From NCBI GenBank assembly GCA_025618425.1, contig CM046838.1:12789010-12853009 (forward strand): DNA of 64,000 nt. Direction: 5' to 3'. Source of the stretch: Heliocidaris tuberculata (taxonomy: Eukaryota > Echinodermata > Echinoidea > Camarodonta > Echinometridae). The translations under genes were made by a program, and so were the position numbers. The notes below the pieces were generated by a model, which was not told where the DNA came from, did not search any database, and saw only the letters and a list, made by a program, of their open reading frames with translations. Of the stretch, positions 57,641 to 64,000 are shown piece after piece; position 1 is the stretch's first letter, and every line of letters begins with the position of its first letter.

Positions 57641-58027
57641 CTTTCAATTTCGGGGGACAATTACTCTCTACCTATTCAATATCTGTTTATAGATTTTCTT
57701 TCATTTAAAGTTGAAGTGGATGAAGAGAATTTTTATATTGTGAATAGTGAAAGTTTGCATTCTAGAGCCCTTCTGAGCCGGAGTAGTGTGATGTATCATT
57801 ATTATCATTTAATTCGACAGAGATTTCACGATAGTGTGAGAGCAAATGGTAAAGAGGCTGGTTTTGGTATAAGAGGAAAGTTCCCCTTATATAATAAGAA
57901 AACTGTGATTAAAAATATATATATCTTGCATGTAAAAGATGCATATATTTCTATGGAAGGGGAGATACTAAGAAAATTCAGCCATTTATACGTTCTAAAT
58001 GACGTACTACTGCAATCAGAGAAATAA
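57629..58027 (+). CDS. Unassigned 132-codon open frame
   Basis: The frame opens with ATG at 57629, inside the antisense of the LINE relic, and ends TAA at 58027. Composition is mixed, not low-complexity (for example SESLHSRALLSRSSVMYHYY, RANGKEAGFGIRGKFPLYNK). I recognise no domain, signal peptide or membrane segment. It could be an exon or transposon remnant, or simply a chance frame in AT-rich DNA. There is no supporting promoter or splice evidence. Confidence 0.15.
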   Translation: MFLRLSISGDNYSLPIQYLFIDFLSFKVEVDEENFYIVNSESLHSRALLSRSSVMYHYYHLIRQRFHDSVRANGKEAGFGIRGKFPLYNKKTVIKNIYILHVKDAYISMEGEILRKFSHLYVLNDVLLQSEK

Positions 58028-58979
58028 TTTTTTCTAGCCAGGGGTATATAAAATGAAAGTCTATTTTAAAATATTTTTTCTTTCTTCTTTCTTTCTTTCC
58101 TTCTCCTATCTTTTCTTTTTTTCTTCTCTTTTCTTTTTTCTTCATTTTTGGTCGTGGAAGTTGTTTTTTTTGGCCGCAGCCCCCAAGTTTCCCCCACCAC
58201 CCATACGCTAGTGCTGACTTCTGTGACAGTCTTGCTGGGCTGTTGGTGATGTAGTAATGCACTTGGAAAATCATTTGGCTTGTATTACTGGTAATGATCT
58301 TTGTTGGAACCAAGAGCGATTGCTACTAAGATTCTGAAGCTGTTACATAATTTTTCTTGTACATCAAGTTACCAGATAGCTTCAGCATAGGTTATTCTCC
58401 GCCTTACATTTACGTCTCACTCATCATGCTCATATGGATATCCAAGTAGGCAAAATCTGTCAACGGCTAATTGAGTAATAACACAGCCCTTTAAGCATGT
58501 TAAGTTGTAGGAATAAACTTGTGGGCACTATAATAAAATGATGCATTTCCTTTTAATTGTTCAGATACTACAAAAGTTATTACAGCAGATGAGAAGTGCT
58601 CGACAGGAAAACATGGAAATCTTCCCAATGGATATTACTGGAATGTATCTCTACTATCCGAGAACGAAAAATTCCTTAACACAGTATATTTCTGTCTCAA
58701 AAATTGATGTTGAAAAGCCATGAAAAATATCTTGATTGTGGATTTCTTCTACCACTCTTGATTGAAATTTTTCTGTATGTGTGAGATAGTCTGATCTATA
58801 TTTTTGCAATTATAGTGAATTATAGTGCAAACTTTCAGTTCTAGTATGTAGATTATATTAGGACTTTGCAGTTTCTATGCAGGAAGGTCCATGTGCTCAT
58901 CACGGGTGTGGTGCTGGGAAGGTAGGGCCTATAGTTTAATACAATATAAAGGACGTTCCCTTGCCGAATTTGATGACCT
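58028..58979. other. Intergenic, no gene seen
   Basis: A pyrimidine-rich tract (about 58070-58150) is followed by ordinary AT-rich sequence. Confidence 0.5.
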
Positions 58980-59141
58980 GGGCCCCGTAACACAAAGGTT
59001 TGCAATCAATCGCAACATTTGATACCCCAATCTACATCATTGTCTCACGAATATCTCGTTCAAAATGATGACCCCTACAGACCAATCAAAACGGTTGTTT
59101 CAAATTTTCGATTGACTGCAAATCTTTCTGTTAAGGGCACC
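58980..59141. mobile_element. Miniature inverted-repeat element, about 162 bases
   Basis: GGCCCCGTAACACAAAGG followed by TTTGCAATCAATCG at the left is mirrored by CGATTGACTGCAAA then TCTTTCTGTTAAGGGCACC at the right, with several mismatches. No coding capacity. Confidence 0.72.
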
Positions 59142-59939
59142 GATCTCCACCCAAATGTTACGTGGAGATCAGTGGTTAAGGAAACCTTGCCTTCTAACCA
59201 TACCAGATAAGTCGGAACATCGTCTAAATATTCACCATGCTGCCTGAGTTTGATGGTTCATCATAACCAAAGTAGGTGTTTCGTTCCCGTGAAATATAAT
59301 TCCTGGTATTATGTATTATGTATTACTGTAAAACGGAACAGCCACATAATGAATCCTTACCTGATATAATACTTCGTGAGACCATTCTCCTGCCTAAACT
59401 GAGACTTGAATCCAGTAAACCCTTCTGGATTTCTGCAAACAAACCAGATGAAGCAAGATTCTATTACAAACGTTGCTTGCGGAAAGTATCATGTAATAAA
59501 CATGAAGAATACCACCAAACCTGTGCTAGACCCCACCACCATGCTTCTGGGTTTTCAGCTAGACAAATATTGGACGACACTAACATAATCCATACTTTAC
59601 ATCCCATGTTTGCAGATAATCCCTACAAATGAAAATTTAGGGTACAACTGAGGGTGTAAATGGCGATACAAGTATAAATGGTGATACCCATTACTAATAC
59701 CAGATTAGCATCACCACTGTGAATAATTGTGGACTACAACATTGTTTCACTTATATTATTTACAATCTACGTATGACAAAAACTGACCGTGATAGTCCCC
59801 TGTTTGTTCCATTGGTCGACCAAAGAGAGTAACTTGGAGTCACACTTTTTGTTTTTGGCCAGTAGAAATGCAAAACAAAGTGGGTAGAAGACAAATCATT
59901 CCTATTCATTTGTGCCATATATTGAACATACTTGACCTG
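59142..59939. other. Intergenic, no gene supported
   Basis: Two overlapping open frames of 60-104 codons (59318-59632) have mixed composition but no recognisable domain. Confidence 0.4.
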
Positions 59940-60011
59940 TCATCCTGTGATCAAGATGCATCAGAGTTTGACTTAACTTTAATTGGCTGAAAATGAGTTA
60001 TAAAACTAAAA

Positions 60012-60075
60012 GCACCACCGCGAGATTCGGACCCAAAACCTTCGTCTACTAAGCATGTTACACTAATTCAGTCTC
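60012..60075 (-). mobile_element. Possible tRNA-derived SINE fragment
   Basis: On the minus strand TTGGGTCCGAATCTC resembles an eroded B-box, preceded by TGAATTAGTGTAACATGC in an A-box-like position and TTAGTAGACGAAGG between them. It cannot fold as a full tRNA. Confidence 0.35.
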
Positions 60076-60620
60076 CACAGACAATTTCAACTTTGACTTA
60101 TCCCTTTGTGACTGATATTAACTGGAACTTTGAATGAAGTATATCATCATATTGATTCTGCATTATCATTTACAATTTGGATAGAAATCATTCTGAATAC
60201 AAATATTATCCTCTAAGCCTTGACAATGAACTAAAAATGACAGATACGTATTTAAATTTGACCTTTGTGACCCAGGGGTAAGATTGAACTTTAACCTGAC
60301 CTTCAGTTTGTGAACTCGACTTAAACTGAAAACATAACATCATCAAGGCATTCGGCACCACATACCCGTAAAAGACAAATCATATCTAAACAAAGTACTA
60401 TCCATAATATCAAGTTCAACTTTGACCTTGAATTGACCCATTCTGACTAATAAATGAATGAATGATCTTAGAGATTATTTCTACACACCCAAAGCCCCTT
60501 CATTTAAACATTAGATACCTATAAAAGTTTGAAAAACTAACGTATGCACAGTCATGTATATGCATGTAACAAATATGACCTTTATTTGACCTTTATGACC
60601 TAATGACGTAATCTTAAATT
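60076..60620. repeat. Field of TGACCT-type half-sites
   Basis: Words TTGACCTT, TGACCT, AACCTGACC and TTGACTT recur across the interval. The densest part is 60576-60609, with TGACCT at 60576, 60587 and 60596 and TGACGT at 60604. It probably belongs to an old dispersed repeat. Confidence 0.5.
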
Positions 60621-63280
60621 TCAAAAGGTGCGTTAGAAATGAATTCTACGTCCCTCGAAACTCCTTGATACATGTATCTCATACATTAGCGTGTGACATG
60701 TAGTTCAAAACTTGGGTTCAATATGGTTACCAGGCGCCATTTTGGATTTATGCACATTATGAAAATTGCTCAAGGTTGCCCTTTGGGCAACAAAATTGAA
60801 ATTGTTCTAGGACCACATGAAATCACAAATAAATGAAAAAACTTCAGTGTACGCAACTTTTCTAGGTTCGCTGTTGACTATACATAGGAGTGCCAAATGG
60901 ACTAATTCTCGAAAGCTCATCAGTGTTGGTATCATTTTCTTATTTGTATTTTCAACCCTCCAAATTAACTGAGCATACATGGTCAAGTATACGTTTCTGT
61001 GATATCAGATCAATGCAGGTCTGTAAGTGTGCAATATATTTAAAGGTCTGTATAAACAGACTATGCGAATGTATGGGCCGATCATGATCAGCTGTGTTTG
61101 TTACGTCTGCATGCGGGTCGGCTATATCATTCCCTGTCATTTTCCATGTTGTATATGTCTTCCATAATTCATGTAGCAAGATTCCGTTATCTGCAAATCA
61201 ACTTAATGTAGATTGTTATGGACAGAATATTATATTTTAATATCAATTAATCAATTATCAATTAATTAATGTAATTAATGTCAATATCTATTATCATCCC
61301 GGGTCAGCCGAGCAAATAAACACTTCATTACTATGATTGATGTTCGGCTATTTGGATCATGTAATCTAAATGGTGAGATAAATGTTATTCGTTAATGCTC
61401 GTTAACCCACCTACAATTAAAGTATCAAATCAATATATTATTCTAAGGGCTGATGATTGGGTACATGTTCCCTGTGTGAAATTAATATCTGGGCCCTACA
61501 GACCATTTCACACATGTGATTAATTCTTTGGACGGCTCTCGCCCCCCCCCCCCCCCACACTCCCCCACAGCCTAACCTGTTAAGAGTTATGTTATCAGAA
61601 AGCAGGTCGCATACTACTGTTGTCGGTGTATATCGGACAAGCCTCTGAACAGCAAGCTTTAGGATTTTCACGACAAGTTGACATTATAGAAGAGGATTAT
61701 ATATAATCTATTACATTTTTAAACTGGTATATTATTGTTGGAGGCAACCTTTACATGCTGTGTTAGATCTTGCGATAAGTGGGTCATTTCTCTGTCCTTT
61801 GAAACGTTGATTTAACAAAGATTAACATTAACTGATTTAACACTACGATGTAGCCTTATATGCCATGACTAGATCCAAGGCTTTTAGAATAAGGAAATAC
61901 GACACCTTTCTTTAAATCAGTGCTTAGGTCAGTTTCAGTTCTGAGCTATGGGATTAAACTATTGTTCCAATGATGGAAAGGGAGAGAATAATCAATAAAA
62001 ACTGCTGACTGCGGGTGGATACACCACCACCGCACAGAATCCATATTCTCTACCTAATGATTTTATTCTCATCATCATAATGATGACATCTGCCACCTTT
62101 TGCACAATATTGTAGGCCTATGAGTGAATAACTGTTTTTAACACAACACTTGTCACAACACGGCATGTATTCATGGTATTTGGCCATTCATACTGTTTGC
62201 ACAAGTCACTTGTCAGCTTATGTTTGCGCTGTAAACGCCATGCCATTGATTTCGAATGATACAGGTTGAAAATAATGCATTTATCTGCCATGCTGTACCA
62301 TTTACTGTAACGAGCAGGACAAATGTTTACGTTTGTACAACCTGTCTAGTATAATAAAAAACCAGTTGACATTGTCATTATGCTTCCAAGCACAGACCCT
62401 AAAAAGGCCTAAAAAGACTAACTATTGCACCTTTATATAATATACAAGTTATTTTATCGTTATTTCTATAGGCCGAACAGACTGAGACTACTTGCATGAT
62501 TTGTTGCTTTGTCCATTGTGAAAGCCTCTTACAAAATGAGTCGTGATGGGTAATATTCAATTCCTTTTTTCGTACAGACATGTATACAACTAATTGAATA
62601 CAGTGTTATGGACATGTCTGGTATTTTCCTGGTAATTCCCTGAAACAGATCATTTTACAAATGTGTTCGAAAGTATGCGTACTTCTTGGACAACAGTAAG
62701 TGCTCTTGACCTTGACCTCTATAATGAACTTTAGACCTCTAGGCAGAACAGAGCCATTAATATGTAAATGGCTATGAAAAGAGCTTTCCAGTCGCTTTTT
62801 TGTTAATTCTTGATTAATATTTTTCGGTATATTTGTATGTATATGTATTCGATGTTTTTATACGCACAGTAAAACTAACCAACCGATCCCAGTACTTGCC
62901 CGAGGCCTCCCCGGTATTAGCAAAAAACTAGTGTATACATAGAATACATAGAAATGCTATCATATAAATAACAAAGAAAATTGACAGCTTGTCACTCAGT
63001 TGTCACTAAAGGTTCTAGGAAGAAAATAAAATATCTAAGAACATGAATTAGAATATATCATTAAAATGAGCTTCTAAAAATCTAAAGCCCACCGCACACT
63101 ATATACGATCGGTCTGCGATACTTTATCAGAAGAAAATGTAATTTAATATAAACATTTGAACATGCAAAATATCTGTGATGAAAGTTATAAATAGTTATA
63201 TAGATATTAAAATCGAAAATACCGCCTATTGCGAGCTTTCTAGTCGGAGGAAAGGCAAAATCGGCTCCGAGTCGTAGTTA
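60621..63280. other. Intergenic, no gene seen
   Basis: About 2.7 kb of AT-rich sequence with a poly-C run (about 61541-61555) and an AATTAAT-rich patch (about 61245-61280). Nothing else recognised. Confidence 0.5.
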
Positions 63281-63288
63281 CGTCACAG

Positions 63289-63606
63289 CAGGGGCGGATC
63301 CAGGATTTCGTATAAGGGGGGGGGGGGGCACACAAATGCAGGATTGTCAACTTTGGGAAACTGCTTGGAGGGAGACCCATATTTTTTTGGTCTCGCCAGC
63401 CCTCCAAAAGTCGCTCAGGGGGGGGGGGGGGTTATGGGGTCCAGTTCCCCTCCATAATTCTCTGACAACCAAAAAAAAAAAAAAAAGGTTTTCTGGTCGA
63501 AAGGGGGGGCACAATCGCAAATAGGAGGGGCACAATGCATTGTTTTCCCTCAAAAGGGGGGGGGGCACGGGCCGGGATTGCCCCCCCCCCCCTAAATCCG
63601 CCACTG
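63289..63606. mobile_element. hAT-like miniature element with 8-base target duplication, copy 2
   Basis: Ends CAGGGGCGGATCC and, inverted, CAGTGGCGGATTT. The flanking octamers CGTCACAG (63281-63288) and CGTCAGAG (63607-63614) agree at seven of eight. The interior shares CACACAAATGCAGGA, GTCAACTTTGGGAAACTGCT and CACGGGCCGGGATTG with copy 1 (38565-38959), but poly-G runs and internal blocks differ in length. Confidence 0.83.
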
Positions 63607-63614
63607 CGTCAGAG

Positions 63615-64000
63615 CAGTCCTACGATTGTCTTCGGTTTTAAACTGATTTGGCCCTTATTCCCGTTATAAAGCTGACAGCGCACCGAAATCCTATGTTTAG
63701 TATTCATATCATTGTTCAGAACCTGAATCAGGTAGATTTTATTTGTTAAAATGCCCATAATTAATGCTATTCCCATTTATTTCCAAAATTGGGTCGCAGT
63801 CGACCGTACATTTGTGCGGTGCATGGGCTTAAGGAATCTGCACTAAGCCATATTCACATAAGGATATAGATTCTAAGCGTGCGCGTTGAGATGATGTGCT
63901 TATGATAGGAAATGACCAGCCGCTAAACCTGATTGTACGATAATGATCCATGTGGGCGAAAGAATTCGATGATCTGTCAATTCAAGAGCATGGAATTTTT
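63615..64000. other. Right edge, no feature seen
   Basis: Plain sequence to the end of the window; no exon or repeat recognised. Confidence 0.5.

Overview
This 64 kb window looks like nuclear DNA of a marine invertebrate deuterostome, most likely an echinoderm and perhaps a sea urchin. Three things point that way. The DNA is AT-rich with split genes and GT/AG introns. It is crowded with microsatellites and long poly-G or poly-C runs. It also holds many short inverted-repeat transposon relics of the kind common in such genomes. Species and family names for the repeats come from memory of similar sequences, not from a search.

Two protein genes can be supported, both on the minus strand. At the left is the 5' part of an SLC1-family (excitatory amino acid transporter-like) gene. 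Its coding exons lie at 9256-9011, 8494-8247 and a 43-base microexon at 2030-1988; the rest of the gene is outside the window. From 54790 down to 24458 lies an SLC16-family (monocarboxylate transporter-like, MFS) gene with six coding exons spread over 30 kb. All six exons join in consistent phase to about 570 residues and 12 membrane segments. The exception is one extra base inside exon 2, which breaks the frame. Between the two genes is a well-formed tRNA-Cys(GCA) gene on the plus strand.

The rest is introns and intergenic DNA filled with mobile-element remains. These include a SINE whose head closely resembles 7SL RNA (two copies, one with a perfect 15-base target duplication) and a tRNA-derived SINE. 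There are LINE 3' ends and eroded reverse transcriptase fragments near 14.3-15.2, 17.0, 30.6-30.95 and 56.35-57.64 kb, and a Tc1-like transposase relic near 13 kb. A hAT-like miniature family has two copies with 8-base target duplications. Two elements sit in TTAA target duplications, and a 1.67 kb foldback structure lies at 51.4-53.05 kb. About ten other inverted-repeat elements are present.

The regions run as follows. 1-2 kb: tandem 461-base duplication and pyrimidine-rich DNA. 2-9.3 kb: SLC1 gene and introns. 9.3-9.8 kb: its upstream region, with an NRF1-like palindrome and a GGGGGC repeat. 10-24 kb: intergenic repeats and the tRNA gene. 24.4-54.8 kb: SLC16 gene. 55-64 kb: intergenic DNA with a LINE relic, a field of TGACCT half-sites and a second hAT-like element. 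The two transporters are both membrane carriers but nothing in the sequence shows that they work together. No CRISPR array, operon or defence-like system is present.
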